Below are positions 35,868 to 47,118 of a stretch of 64,000 bases of DNA, piece after piece; the stretch's first letter is position 1; every line of letters begins with the position of its first letter. The notes beneath the pieces are model-generated. The model searched no databases and was not told the origin of the DNA. It saw nothing but the letters and a program-made list of their open reading frames with translations. The translations under genes were made by a program, and so were the position numbers. Source of the DNA: Novosphingobium sediminicola (lineage in GTDB: Bacteria > Pseudomonadota > Alphaproteobacteria > Sphingomonadales > Sphingomonadaceae); assembly GCF_014196525.1 (NCBI RefSeq), contig NZ_JACIDX010000007.1, positions 1-64,000 on the forward strand, written 5' to 3'.

Positions 35868-38312
35868 ATGTTCTCTGCTTCTCGTTTCCTCGCTGCGGCG
35901 AGCTTGCTTGCGTTGTCCGCTCCGGCTTTCGCCGCCGAAGACGCCGCTCCGCCCACGGGTGACACCTCGGGCCTGACCGACATCGTGGTGACCGCGACCA
36001 AGCGCGAAACCAACCTGCAAAAGACGCCGATCTCGATCAGCGTGGTGAACGCTGAAGAAATCAAGAAGCGTCACGTCCAGAGCCTGTTCGATCTGGGCGA
36101 CGGCGCGGTGCCTTCGCTGCGTGTTGCTCCGTTTGAAGCGCGCGTTTCGGCGCTGACCATCGGTATCCGCGGCATCGTTCCCCTCGACGCCAACCAGCCT
36201 GCCCGTGAACAGGGCGTCGGCATCTACATCGACGGCGTGTACCTTGGCCGTCAGCATGGCGTGAACGCCGCGCTGTTCGATCTGGAGCGCATCGAAGTTC
36301 TCAAGGGTCCGCAGGGCACGCTGTTTGGCCGCAACACCGAAGGCGGCGCGCTTTCGATCGTGGCCAAGGCCCCCTCGGGCAAGTTCGGCGGTCGCATTCA
36401 GGGCGGCATCGGCAACTATGGTTCGCACAACGCCGAACTCCACCTCGACCTGCCCGAATATCACAATTTCTCGGTCAAGCTCGACGGCGTGATGCAGTAT
36501 CAGGACGCCATCACCAAGAACCCGATGCCGGGTCAGCTTGGTTGGGGCTATTATGACCGCAAGGGTCTGCGCGCCGCCGTGCGCTGGAAGCCCGCCGCCA
36601 ACATCACCAACGATTTCTCGTTCGACGTCAGCCAGGACAAGAACACTCCGTTCTACAGCCAGCTGCTGAACTATAACCCCAATGGCTGCACCGGCACCGT
36701 CGGCGGCGTGAACACCGCGCAGTCGGCCGTTCCCAACTGCTTCCTGCCCGGCACCGCCTATGCCAACCTGTCGGGCACGGTTAAGGCTCTGCCCAGCCTC
36801 GTCACCGTCAACGGCACCAGCCGCATGAGCACCGCCGACATCGGCGTGCCGCAGCAGGCCTCGGTCGACACCACCCGTGGCTACACCAACTCGCTCAAGT
36901 GGAAGGTCTCGCCGGATCTGGAAATCCGCTCGATCACCGCATGGCGTCAGGTGACGGCAACCCAGTGGGATAACTCGGGCGGCGCCCACCGCGTCCCGGT
37001 TTACACGGCCAATGGCGGCTTCAGTCGCTACAGCCTCGCCAACCTGTGGCAGGCTCAGTTCAGCCAGGAACTGCAGGCTGTGGGCAGCATCGGCAAGCTC
37101 GACTATGTCGGCGGCCTGTTCTACTTTAACGAGCACGTGAGCGACAATGCCGCCACGCCCAACTCGAACACCTGGACCACGGACAGCTCGGGCAATGTGA
37201 CCGGCTACACTGTGAACTCGAATGTATTCACCAACCCCTTCGCCTCGATCGACCGCGCCTCGGAAGTCTGGTCGAAGAGCTATGCGGTTTACGGTCAGGG
37301 CACCTATCACTTCACCGATGCGATCCACCTGACGGTCGGCGGTCGTTATACCAACGACAAGAAGACCGGCGTGCTGCACATGTTCCGCAACGTCAACTAT
37401 GACGTGAACACCAAGGTGGCGAGCGACAACCTCTACACCCCGCTCAACAAGAGCTGGAACCGCTTCAACCCGATGGCAACGCTGGCCTGGGACGTGACTT
37501 CGAACGCCCACGCCTATGCCAAGTTCTCGACCGGTTATCGCGCGGGCGGCGCCTCGTCGCGTACCGCCAACTATCTGCCGTTCAACCCGGAAGACGTGAC
37601 CGCCTATGAACTGGGCCTCAAGTCCGACCTGTTTGACCGCCGCGTTCGCCTGAACATCGCCGGTTACATCATGGACCGCAAGAACAGCCAGGTTGACGTC
37701 AGCTCGATCCAGACCGATAGCGCCACCGGCACCAGCATCAACATCCTCAAGACGCTGAACGCGCCCGGCATCACCAAGATCCGCGGTATCGAAGCCGACA
37801 TCACGGCTCGCGTGGCGCAGGGTCTGACGGTGAACGCGTCTTATGCCTACACCTACACGAACATTCCCAAGATCTACATCCCTGAAACCCAGGTCTATCA
37901 GCAGTTCTACATCGTCTATACGCCCCGCAACGCGGCTTCGGCCTCGGCTGACTATGAAGTTCCGCTGGGCGGCGCGGGCGCTCTGGCCAAGCTGCATATC
38001 GATGCGAACTACTCGCAGTCGACGCAGGCCTTTGACCAGTTCGCGACTCACAATGATGCCTCGCTGGTGTTCAACGGTCGCGTCGCTCTGGCCGATATCC
38101 CGGTCAGCGACTCCGGTCAGAAGCTGACGGTCACGCTGTGGTCGCGCAACATGTTCAACACGCAGTATGTGTTCCGTCGCGACCCCTCGAACAGCCTGCC
38201 CGGTGCGCCCACGACCAGCACCACGACGGGCAGCGTCAACAATATTCTGGGTGACTACGGCAACTTCAACGCGCCGCGCACCTTCGGTATCGACGCTGCG
38301 ATCAATTTCTGA
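35868..38312 (+). CDS. TonB-dependent outer-membrane receptor 2
   Basis: The 814-residue precursor starts with a clear signal peptide (MFSASRFLAAASLLALSAPA, cut after FAA), then the TonB box DIVVTATKRE, a plug (RIEVLKGPQGTLFGRNTEGGAL) and a barrel ending DAAINF. The ATG at 35868 is chosen for the signal peptide; the open frame runs 168 bases further upstream without one. Codons such as CGT, GGT and GTT are much more frequent than in neighbouring genes, which suggests high expression. A terminator follows. It has no linked regulator, so its ligand is unknown. Confidence 0.93.
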   Translation: MFSASRFLAAASLLALSAPAFAAEDAAPPTGDTSGLTDIVVTATKRETNLQKTPISISVVNAEEIKKRHVQSLFDLGDGAVPSLRVAPFEARVSALTIGIRGIVPLDANQPAREQGVGIYIDGVYLGRQHGVNAALFDLERIEVLKGPQGTLFGRNTEGGALSIVAKAPSGKFGGRIQGGIGNYGSHNAELHLDLPEYHNFSVKLDGVMQYQDAITKNPMPGQLGWGYYDRKGLRAAVRWKPAANITNDFSFDVSQDKNTPFYSQLLNYNPNGCTGTVGGVNTAQSAVPNCFLPGTAYANLSGTVKALPSLVTVNGTSRMSTADIGVPQQASVDTTRGYTNSLKWKVSPDLEIRSITAWRQVTATQWDNSGGAHRVPVYTANGGFSRYSLANLWQAQFSQELQAVGSIGKLDYVGGLFYFNEHVSDNAATPNSNTWTTDSSGNVTGYTVNSNVFTNPFASIDRASEVWSKSYAVYGQGTYHFTDAIHLTVGGRYTNDKKTGVLHMFRNVNYDVNTKVASDNLYTPLNKSWNRFNPMATLAWDVTSNAHAYAKFSTGYRAGGASSRTANYLPFNPEDVTAYELGLKSDLFDRRVRLNIAGYIMDRKNSQVDVSSIQTDSATGTSINILKTLNAPGITKIRGIEADITARVAQGLTVNASYAYTYTNIPKIYIPETQVYQQFYIVYTPRNAASASADYEVPLGGAGALAKLHIDANYSQSTQAFDQFATHNDASLVFNGRVALADIPVSDSGQKLTVTLWSRNMFNTQYVFRRDPSNSLPGAPTTSTTTGSVNNILGDYGNFNAPRTFGIDAAINF

Positions 38313-38336
38313 TCCGACAGGATCGGTTTGGAAAAG

Positions 38337-38367
38337 GCCCGTCCCGCATCCTGCGGGGCGGGCTTTT
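38337..38367 (+). terminator. Intrinsic terminator after TonB receptor 2
   Basis: GCCCGTCCCGC at 38337-38347 pairs with GCGGGGCGGGC at 38353-38363 over a 5-base loop, with one T-G pair, followed by TTTT. It lies 25 bases after the stop codon. Confidence 0.9.
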
Positions 38368-38598
38368 CCGTTATGAATTTGTGTTTTTAGAGAAAAAATT
38401 CAGTTCTGTGGGAAATATTGTAAGAGTTAATTAATGGCGGGCTGCAAGTTTTGGAAAAATAGAGTTTATATTTTATTGTGAATATTTATCCGAAAAATGA
38501 CAGAAGTCTTACGCTTTGGGCGCGGCCGCCATATGATCCTATGGCGATTCGGGGGCCGGACTGAATCTGCATAACCAATAATGGGTTTGGAGAGCCAT
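38368..38598. other. AT-rich segment before the small zinc-ribbon gene
   Basis: From 38368 to about 38510 this DNA is strikingly AT-rich (runs such as TTTATATTTTATTGTG) in a chromosome that is otherwise GC-rich. The final 80 bases return to higher GC. It probably includes the promoter of the small gene that follows. Together with that gene and the adjacent tRNA it may be foreign DNA. Confidence 0.6.
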
Positions 38599-38904
38599 AT
38601 GGTTAGGCATGTGTTAGTGGCATGTATTTGTGATTTCTGCGGCAAGACAGTATACTGCCGTGCAAATTACAATCCATTTCACGACCTTTATGAAGATGGA
38701 CTTCCCGACGGGTGGGAGTTCATCGACCCCGGCGATTACAAGCTGATCTCCCATACCGGAGATCATTGCCCAGAATGTTTGAATTCATTCGCTGAATATA
38801 TCAACCGATGCTGCATCCATTGGATGCGATATGTGCGGTTTCGAGGCAATAAAGTCCCCGATTACGCCGATAATGACACGATAGGGGAAACGGGCCTGCC
38901 GTAA
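38599..38904 (+). CDS. Small zinc-ribbon protein of unknown function
   Basis: The 101-residue protein has two Cys pairs, Cys11/Cys14 (CDFCGK) and Cys57/Cys60 (HCPEC), that should hold one zinc ion, and a central LPDGWEFID. Short proteins with this layout occur in prophages and in bacterial accessory DNA; their function is not known. I start at the ATG 38599 because GGAGAG lies just upstream, not at the in-frame ATG 38581. Base composition is lower in GC than that of its neighbours. It ends 27 bases from the 3' end of tRNA-Thr, a frequent insertion site, so transfer is likely. Confidence 0.68.
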   Translation: MVRHVLVACICDFCGKTVYCRANYNPFHDLYEDGLPDGWEFIDPGDYKLISHTGDHCPECLNSFAEYINRCCIHWMRYVRFRGNKVPDYADNDTIGETGLP

Positions 38905-38931
38905 GGCGGCACAGGCGCAACGCCGGGAATA

Positions 38932-39006
<75 letters not shown>

Positions 39007-39046
39007 CCATGGATGGCGCCGCATCGGGCGCGAAAGCCCCATAGCC

Positions 39047-39916
39047 CTAAAAAGCGCCGAAGGTCCAGCCCTCGGTTTGGGCAATTTTCGCATTCATGGC
39101 CGCAGGATGCCACAATTCGCTCCGCCCGGCGTGGTTGCGCAGCCATGCGGCGGTGATCAGGGCGTCGGCGGCGTGATCGGTGATGATTTCGGGCAGCAGC
39201 GATGGCGCGCAGTTGAGCCCGGCCAGAGCCTGCACCAGAGCGAGGCTATCGCGAATCTTGCTGGCGCGGGCGGTGCGTCCGGCGGCAAGGGCGGCGATGG
39301 TGGTATAGATTTCGACCACAACCTTGCCGGATGCGGGCAAAGGGTCCATCGGCCAGACCGCAATCTCGCGCGGCAGGCGGTTGAGCAGGCGCATGCCCGA
39401 CAGTGAGCCTTTGCCGACCTGCGCCGCGCCCACGAGGTTGAAATTGCTGGTCGGGCGGCATCCCATCGCGTTCTGGGCGGCCTCGGTTGCGCGGAAACGG
39501 CCCGGTCCGCCGCCGAACAGATCGCCCTCGCGTCCCGCATGACGGCGGAAATAGCGGGCGATCTCGGGGTGATCGACGAAGGATGAAACGCCCATATGCG
39601 GATCATCGGCGCAGATCGCATCGACCATGGTCCATAAAGCGCGAGCATCGGGCGGGCTGTCGGCCCAGCCCGGAAAGAAGGCCCCGGCATCGGCAAAGGG
39701 CAGTGACTGGCCCAGATCAAAGCCGAAGATCGTTTGCGGCGGTGCTTCCTCGACCAGCCAATCCAGCACCTCAGCCCGCGACCAAACATGGCCGGGGCGC
39801 ACCAGGTGGGGGGCGGGATCGTTCGCCGCCATCATAGCCACGGCAATGCCGCGATGGCGCTCGCCCGCCGCGCCGGACCAGTCGATGGCGGCGAAATGGG
39901 TGAAGCGGGGGGTCAT
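39047..39916 (-). CDS. DUF429-like protein (predicted RNase H-fold nuclease)
   Basis: The 289-residue protein starts FTHFAAIDWSGAAGERHRGIAVA, an RNase H-like first strand with a conserved Asp, and continues with IFGFDLGQSLPF and, near the end, ITDHAADALITAAWLR; these acidic spots resemble the catalytic set of DUF429-type putative nucleases. Its activity has not been established. The ATG at 39916 overlaps the rarA stop codon by four bases, so the two are translated together, perhaps hinting at a DNA-repair role. Similarity was judged by eye only. Confidence 0.6.
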   Translation of the reverse strand: MTPRFTHFAAIDWSGAAGERHRGIAVAMMAANDPAPHLVRPGHVWSRAEVLDWLVEEAPPQTIFGFDLGQSLPFADAGAFFPGWADSPPDARALWTMVDAICADDPHMGVSSFVDHPEIARYFRRHAGREGDLFGGGPGRFRATEAAQNAMGCRPTSNFNLVGAAQVGKGSLSGMRLLNRLPREIAVWPMDPLPASGKVVVEIYTTIAALAAGRTARASKIRDSLALVQALAGLNCAPSLLPEIITDHAADALITAAWLRNHAGRSELWHPAAMNAKIAQTEGWTFGAF

Positions 39917-41238
39917 TCGGAGCGTTCGCGCCTTTTGCGCTCCCACCATTCCAGACGCTTGAGGATCTCACGCTCGAAACCACGCTCAACCGGGCGGTAG
40001 AATTGTTGGGGCGCCATGCCCTCGGGCCAATAATTCGCGCCGGAAAAGGCGTCCGGCGCGTCATGGTCATAAGCGTAATTGGCGCCATAACCGATGTCTT
40101 TCATCAGCTTGGTCGGCGCGTTCAGGATATTGGCGGGGGGCATCAGCGACCCTGTGGCCTTGGCGCTGGCGGCGGCCTCTTTCCAGCCCTTATAGGCCGC
40201 ATTCGATTTGGGCGCGCTGGCGACATAGAGGCACGCCTGCGCAATGGCCAGTTCGCCCTCGGGGCTGCCCAGAAATTCATAGGCATCCTTGGCGGCAAGG
40301 CATTGCTGCAAGGCCATCGGATCGGCCAAACCGATGTCCTCGGACGCCATGCGGACAAGGCGGCGCAGCAGAAACATCGGGTCTTCGCCCGCCGTCAGCA
40401 TCCGCGCCAGATAATAGAGCGCGGCCTGCGGATCGGACCCGCGCACCGATTTGTGCAGCGCGGAAATCAGATTGTAATGGCCATCGCGGTCCTTGTCATA
40501 CACGGCCACGCGGCGTTGCAGGAATTGCCCCAGTTCGCCCGGATCGAGCGGGGAGGGGATCTGCGCGTTATAGAGCGTCTCGGCCTGACCCAGCAGGAAC
40601 CGGCCATCACCATCCGCGCTGGCGATCAGCGCCTCGCGTGCAGGCTGCGTCAGGGGCAGGGGCACGCCCTCGGCCTCCTCGGCGCGGGCCAGCAGATGGG
40701 CCAGCGCCTCAGGCGAGAGGCGGTGCAGGATCAGCACCTGCGCGCGCGAAAGCAAAGCGGCGTTGAGCGCAAACGAAGGATTCTCGGTCGTTGCGCCCAC
40801 CAGCGTCACCACGCCCTGTTCGACATAGGGCAGGAAGCCATCCTGTTGCGCCCGGTTGAACCGATGGATTTCGTCCACGAACAGCAGCGTGCGCCGTCCC
40901 GACAGCGCCAGCGCGCCCTCGGCCTCGGCAAACATGCGCTTCAGGTCGGCAACGCCGGAAAACACCGCGCTGATCGCCGCGTAACGCATGCCAACGGCGG
41001 CGGCCAGCAGGCGCGCGATGCTGGTCTTGCCGGTCCCGGGCGGCCCCCACAGGATCATGCTCGACAGGCTGCCCGCCGCCACCATCCGCCCGATCGCGCC
41101 ATTCGCGCCCGTCAGGTGTTCTTGCCCGATCACCTCATCAAGGGCCGCCGGGCGCAGGCGTTCGGCCAGAGGAATTGCGCCCGCCGGAATGGCGCGGGGC
41201 GTTGGCGCGGGTTCGTCGGCGGCAAAGAGGTCGGGCAT
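39913..41238 (-). CDS. rarA: Replication-associated recombination protein A
   Basis: The 441-residue AAA+ ATPase has Walker A GPPGTGKTS, Walker B LLFVDEIHRFNRAQQD, sensor VGATTENPSFALNAALLSR and the MgsA/RarA C-terminal tetramerisation domain (SDPQAALYYLARMLTAGEDPMFLLRRLVRMASEDIGLADP). It acts at stalled replication forks with the clamp-loader machinery. The start MPDLFAADEPAP (41238) includes the short N-terminal SSB/partner motif; an in-frame ATG at 41355 lies inside the repeat element. The DUF429-like gene overlaps its 3' end. Confidence 0.95.
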   Translation of the reverse strand: MPDLFAADEPAPTPRAIPAGAIPLAERLRPAALDEVIGQEHLTGANGAIGRMVAAGSLSSMILWGPPGTGKTSIARLLAAAVGMRYAAISAVFSGVADLKRMFAEAEGALALSGRRTLLFVDEIHRFNRAQQDGFLPYVEQGVVTLVGATTENPSFALNAALLSRAQVLILHRLSPEALAHLLARAEEAEGVPLPLTQPAREALIASADGDGRFLLGQAETLYNAQIPSPLDPGELGQFLQRRVAVYDKDRDGHYNLISALHKSVRGSDPQAALYYLARMLTAGEDPMFLLRRLVRMASEDIGLADPMALQQCLAAKDAYEFLGSPEGELAIAQACLYVASAPKSNAAYKGWKEAAASAKATGSLMPPANILNAPTKLMKDIGYGANYAYDHDAPDAFSGANYWPEGMAPQQFYRPVERGFEREILKRLEWWERKRRERSE

Positions 41239-41269
41239 GGAGGGTATGTAGGGAGGAATGGCGCAAAAA

Positions 41270-41496
41270 GGAAGGTTTGCCTCCGGCGGGCAAAGGGCGG
41301 GGGCCCTTTGCAATCCCGATAATGGGGTGGTGGGTGGTTTGACACCTTGCGCCATAGCCTGATGTTATAAAGCCTGCGGCGCAAGCAGGATGGCGCCGCA
41401 GGCTTTATAATCTCAAACGCCGCGTCCGACACCAAACGCCAAACCCATCGCGCAACGCAGACAGTAACGGGAGCGCGAGGGACGAGTCCCTCGCAT
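41270..41496. repeat. Composite 3'-end element, copy 5 (B-C-D)
   Basis: The B hairpin is at 41290-41311 (CAAAGGGC/GCCCTTTG). The C hairpin at 41365-41410 has a perfect 18-bp stem (TTATAAAGCCTGCGGCGC) over a 10-base loop. Module D runs from about 41418 to 41496, with palindrome 41475-41494 (GCGAGGGA CGAG TCCCTCGC), eleven bases from the glycosyltransferase stop codon. Unlike the other full copies, this one lies between two genes in tandem, so its B arm faces the start of rarA, not a stop codon. Confidence 0.9.
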
Positions 41497-41504
41497 CATC
41501 CTTC

Positions 41505-42677
41505 TTACTTCCCAACCCTAGCCTTCTGCCGGATCAGCCTCAAATACGTATCCGCCACGGATTGATTAATCCGGTCCCACGAGAAATCCCGGCTGCGCGC
41601 CTCGCCCGCCGCGCCATGGGCGGCGCGCAGGGCGGCGTCCTCGATATAGCCGCGCACGGCCTGGGCAAAGGCGTGGACATGGCCGGGGCGGATCAGGCGG
41701 CCCGAATTGCCGTTGTCGACAAGGCTTTCCGATCCGGTCGCCTCGGCGCAGACCACCGGCAGCGAGCAGGCCATGGCCTCCAGCGTGACATTGCCGAAGG
41801 TTTCGGTGATCGAGGGGAAGAACAAGACGTCCATGCTGGCCACGGCGCGGCCAAGGTCGGTCCCGGCCTGATAACCGGCAAAGACGGCGTTGGAAGGCAG
41901 GCGGTTTTCGAACCATTCGCGCGCCGGGCCATCGCCCACGATCAGCACCCGGTGCGGCACGCCGCGCGCCACCAGTTGGTCGATGGTGTCGGCAAAGACA
42001 TCGAGGCCCTTTTCCATGACGAGGCGCGAGAACAGGCCCACGACCACTTCATGATCCTCGATGCCGAGGCTGCGCCGCCATGCCATGTCGCGGCGCGAGG
42101 CGTCGAAAATATGGCGATCGACGCCCCGGCTCCACAGCGAGATGTCGTAATTCATCCGCTGTTCGCGCAGCACCTGTGCCATGGATTCCGAAGGCGCGAC
42201 CAGCCCGTCGCAGCGGCGATAGAACCGGCGCAGGATGGCCGTCAGGATCGGCTCGACCCATGCCAGATTGTAATAGCGCGGATAGGTGTCAAAGCGCGTG
42301 TGGACGCTGCCCAGCACCGGCAGGCCTTTCGCCCGCGCCCATGTCACGGCGCGGTGCGCCGAAGGGTCGGGGCTGGAGACATGGACGATATTGGGGGCAA
42401 AAGCCTCAAGATCGCGGCGTACGGCGCGCGGCAGGCCGGTGGCCACGCGATATTCGGCGCGGCCCGGAATGGCGAAACTGGGCAGGCTGATGAGATCGCC
42501 GGCGGGCTCGAAAGCGGGCGCATCGACGGTGGGCGAATAGACGCGCACCTGCGCGCCCTGCGCCAGAAGATAGCTGACCAGACGGTTGAGCGCCTTGTTC
42601 GCGCCATCGGTGACCATGTTGTAATTGCCGCTGAACAGGGCAACGCGCAGGTCACTGGTTTTGGAAGGGAGTGTCAT
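41505..42677 (-). CDS. GT4 glycosyltransferase
   Basis: The 390-residue GT-B enzyme has RVALFSGNYNMVTDGANKALNRLV at the start, SVHTRFDTYPRYY, and FFPSITETFGNVTLEAMACSLPVV with the GT4 E-x7-E site. It belongs to the same broad group as the Agt-like enzyme at 21 kb (mannosyl- and glucosyl-transferases that work on lipids or glycans), but its neighbours are unrelated. The start at MTLPSKTSDL (42677) is preferred over upstream Met codons with poor context. Acceptor and sugar are unknown. A composite element follows its stop codon. Confidence 0.88.
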   Translation of the reverse strand: MTLPSKTSDLRVALFSGNYNMVTDGANKALNRLVSYLLAQGAQVRVYSPTVDAPAFEPAGDLISLPSFAIPGRAEYRVATGLPRAVRRDLEAFAPNIVHVSSPDPSAHRAVTWARAKGLPVLGSVHTRFDTYPRYYNLAWVEPILTAILRRFYRRCDGLVAPSESMAQVLREQRMNYDISLWSRGVDRHIFDASRRDMAWRRSLGIEDHEVVVGLFSRLVMEKGLDVFADTIDQLVARGVPHRVLIVGDGPAREWFENRLPSNAVFAGYQAGTDLGRAVASMDVLFFPSITETFGNVTLEAMACSLPVVCAEATGSESLVDNGNSGRLIRPGHVHAFAQAVRGYIEDAALRAAHGAAGEARSRDFSWDRINQSVADTYLRLIRQKARVGK

Positions 42678-42911
42678 TGAGCGCGCCATAGCGAAGCGAG
42701 TGGGCTTTGGCGAGAGGCAGTAGGCCTTCGACAAAAAGGGCGCATGGCGGGCGACCGTCCTGTCGGGGGTCGAGGATGCCCGGCCATGCGCCCCCAAGGT
42801 TGGTCCCGCCATGCTGCAGAGGATTGCCGGCGGGGCTCTGGGAGAGGATGTATGACGGGATGCCGATTACGTAAGGGGGGAAGGTCGGCACCCCGCCAAT
42901 TCAGTCAGATC

Positions 42912-43367
42912 TTACCAGCCGCGGCGGCCTTCGTAATAGCCACGGGGGCCTTCGTAATAGCCGCGACGGCCGTAATCGTCGCAAGGGCGCCCATCACGGT
43001 AATAGCGATTGCCGTGATGATCCCAGTAGTAGCCATCGCGCCAGGCCCAGCTGCGATCCACCACATAGACCGGGGCCGGGGCATAGGCGGGCGCATAAGC
43101 GGGCGCGTAGGCCACCGGCGGCGGCGGGGCATAGACCGGAGCATAGACCTGGCGGCGCGGGCGGTCCGAAGCGATGGCGGCGCCAAGGGCCAGTCCGATC
43201 ACGCCGCCGATAACACCGGCCGCAACCGCATCGCCGCCGCCGCGACGACCGCCGTAATAACCGCCGCGACCGTAAGGATCGGCCATGGCAGGGGTGGCGG
43301 CAAAGCTGGCAAAAGCGCTGGCGGCCAGGGCCACCGCAGTGATCGTCTTCTTCGTGAACTGGCTCAT
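42912..43367 (-). CDS. Secreted glycine-zipper, tyrosine-rich protein
   Basis: The 151-residue precursor has a signal peptide (about 1-29, ending ATPAMADP), a Gly/Arg-rich stretch, a glycine-zipper-like hydrophobic helix (AAGVIGGVIGLALGAAIAS), then repeats of PVYAP and AYAPAYAP, and a C-terminal RGYYEGPRGYYEGRRG repeat. Proteins of this type (glycine-zipper/RcnB-like) are periplasmic or outer-membrane associated in sphingomonads and rhizobia. No catalytic residues appear. The start MSQFTKKTITAVALA matches the signal peptide. Confidence 0.8.
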   Translation of the reverse strand: MSQFTKKTITAVALAASAFASFAATPAMADPYGRGGYYGGRRGGGDAVAAGVIGGVIGLALGAAIASDRPRRQVYAPVYAPPPPVAYAPAYAPAYAPAPVYVVDRSWAWRDGYYWDHHGNRYYRDGRPCDDYGRRGYYEGPRGYYEGRRGW

Positions 43368-43640
43368 GGTACACCTCGCTGAATTTTTGGGTTTTGCGGA
43401 GAGGTTTGGGAAACTCCGTGTCACCGTTGATTCGTTTTCTACGCCTTGCTTGCTGAACGGAATCGGGATGCGTTTTGCAGGTATTGTTCAGAATTGATCG
43501 GCTTGTCTGAAATATCGCCCCGCTCAACTGGATCATAATTGGAGGCGATCGGGCTGGGCGCGGGCGGGGGGATGGATTAGCCCGGCGTGGCTGGGGATAC
43601 ATCAAGGGCCGTGTCCGGCTCTCGGGGTCAAAGACGACAG

Positions 43641-44858
43641 ATGAAAATGCATGCTTCACGGCTGGTCTTTTGCCATGTGCCGAAAACCGCTGGTTCCTCG
43701 GTCACGCGTCTGTTGCGCGACAATTGGCCGGGGCCGCACGCGCTCGATGTCTATGAGCAGGAGGATGGACAGAGTGATCTTGCCGGGGCCATCCGCGATT
43801 GCGCGATGCTGGCCGGGCATCTGAGCCATGCCAGCGTGCTGGGGGCGATGCAGCGGGCCGGGCTGGAGGCCTATAAGCTGACCAGCCTGCGCAACCCGGT
43901 CGATCATGTGCTGAGCCAATATTACCATATTCAGGCCTTTGCCGGGGCCGCGCTGGCGGGCGATCAGCGGATGCAGGCGTTGAAGGATGCAGCCGCAGGC
44001 ATGAGCCTGCTGGAATGGATGAGCGGGCGGGCTCGGGGCCTCGACGGGTTTGATGTGCTGTTCGACAATCCCCAGATCCGCATGATCCTGAACAAGAAAG
44101 AAGGGCCGGTCACGCTGGCCGATGCGCAGGAGGCGATTGCGGTCATGGGGCGGTTCGACGGGGTGATCCTGTTTGAGCGGCTGGGCGAATCGGTGGCGGC
44201 GGTGATGGGGGCGCTGGGGTTGAGCGGGGGCGTGGGGCTGCCCCGGTTGATGACCAATCCGGCCAAGGGGCAAAGCGTGCTGACGCTGTCACGCCCCGAA
44301 TTGCAGGCGATGATGGCGCTGACCCGTTATGACGCGGTGCTCTATGATGTGATCAGCGCCCATTGGTGCGCCCGGATGGCGGCGATGGAGGGGATGGCAG
44401 CCCCTGTGGCGCCGGTTGAGTCTGCCGCGCCGGTGTTGCTGGCCGATGTGCTGCGCACGTCCAATGCCCAGAGGATCGAGGGTGGCACGGTGGGCGACAC
44501 GATCAAGATGCGGGAGGATGGCCTATTGTTGCACCCGCCCCATGGGCGTGAGGGGGCTTTGCGGATCTCCTCGGCCGATTTTCTGGCGCAGGGGCAGGCG
44601 GGATTTTCCGCCGAACTGGCGCTTGAACATGCCGCCGCGCCCGATGTCGAATTGTCGATGACCATTCGCGAGGGTGAGCGGGTTGTGGCCGGCTTCACCA
44701 CCCGCGTCTCTAGCAAAGCCGCCGTGCCCATCGCCTTGCACTTTGCCCCGATCATGGGGCGGTGTTTCGTCGATCTGGAATTGCGCAGTCTGGGGTCGGG
44801 CGGGAGCAATGATTATGCCGGGTTGATGATGAAGAAGGCGGTGTTTGGAGGGGAATAG
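43641..44858 (+). CDS. Sulfotransferase-family protein with unknown C-terminal domain
   Basis: The 405-residue protein begins with a PAPS-type phosphate loop, FCHVPKTAGSSVTRLLRDNW, and has the second site LTSLRNPVDHVLSQYYH, both features of the family 2 sulfotransferases that modify carbohydrates. The domain ends near residue 250. The last 130 residues have a repeated beta character (IKMREDGLLLHPP, AELALEHAAAPDVELSMTIREGERVVAGF), like a carbohydrate-binding or C2-type sandwich, but no match is recognised. It stands 10 kb from the capsule genes, which contain a second sulfotransferase. No partner gene is adjacent. Confidence 0.78.
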   Translation: MKMHASRLVFCHVPKTAGSSVTRLLRDNWPGPHALDVYEQEDGQSDLAGAIRDCAMLAGHLSHASVLGAMQRAGLEAYKLTSLRNPVDHVLSQYYHIQAFAGAALAGDQRMQALKDAAAGMSLLEWMSGRARGLDGFDVLFDNPQIRMILNKKEGPVTLADAQEAIAVMGRFDGVILFERLGESVAAVMGALGLSGGVGLPRLMTNPAKGQSVLTLSRPELQAMMALTRYDAVLYDVISAHWCARMAAMEGMAAPVAPVESAAPVLLADVLRTSNAQRIEGGTVGDTIKMREDGLLLHPPHGREGALRISSADFLAQGQAGFSAELALEHAAAPDVELSMTIREGERVVAGFTTRVSSKAAVPIALHFAPIMGRCFVDLELRSLGSGGSNDYAGLMMKKAVFGGE

Positions 44859-44903
44859 TTACTGCGCTAGGCCGCCGTGCCGGAGGCATCAAACCCGCCA
44901 AAC

Positions 44904-44936
44904 AAAAAGGCCGAGGGCATAACCCCCGGCCTTTTT
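44904..44936. terminator. Bidirectional terminator between the sulfotransferase gene and typA
   Basis: AAAAAGGCCGAGGG at 44904-44917 pairs with CCCCCGGCCTTTTT at 44923-44936 around CATAA with a single mismatch. A and T tails on either side allow function on both strands, as expected between convergent genes. Confidence 0.92.
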
Positions 44937-44958
44937 CATGTCCGATCGATCCGAAAGA

Positions 44959-46785
<1,827 letters not shown>

Positions 46786-47118
46786 CAAAAAGGCTTTCTG
46801 CAACAGCGGGCGGCAAGGCCCGTTTTGGGGGTGGCGCTTGTTTGCGCCGCAACATGCGCGCGCCCCTAGCTTACACAGCGGCTTTGGGCAAGACTCGACA
46901 GGAGAGTTGCTGTGCGAAGGGCATCGTCCATTTATGGGAATTTGAGGCGGTCTTTGCGTTTTTGATAAGATTTTGTGGGATAAACCGAGGCATGGATCGT
47001 TAAAGGATTGAGCCTCATGCCGACAGGGCATAACACAGGGCGCGATAAAAGGGAAACCGGGGGTACGACAGGCGGGGGGCTTGTTGGCATGCCGGTTCGT
47101 GGGAAGGATGAGGTTTTC
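46786..47118. other. Divergent region between typA and TonB receptor 3
   Basis: About 330 bases hold the promoters of both genes. The part at 46930-47000 is AT-rich (TTTGCGTTTTTGATAAGATTTTG), a likely promoter area of the receptor, whose start is preceded by AAGGATGAGG. I could not find a clear repeat, operator or RNA. Confidence 0.5.

Noticed and set aside
35802..38051. A minus-strand frame of 749 codons antisense to TonB receptor 2.
   Set aside because: Composition and lack of any motif show it is a shadow of the receptor gene.
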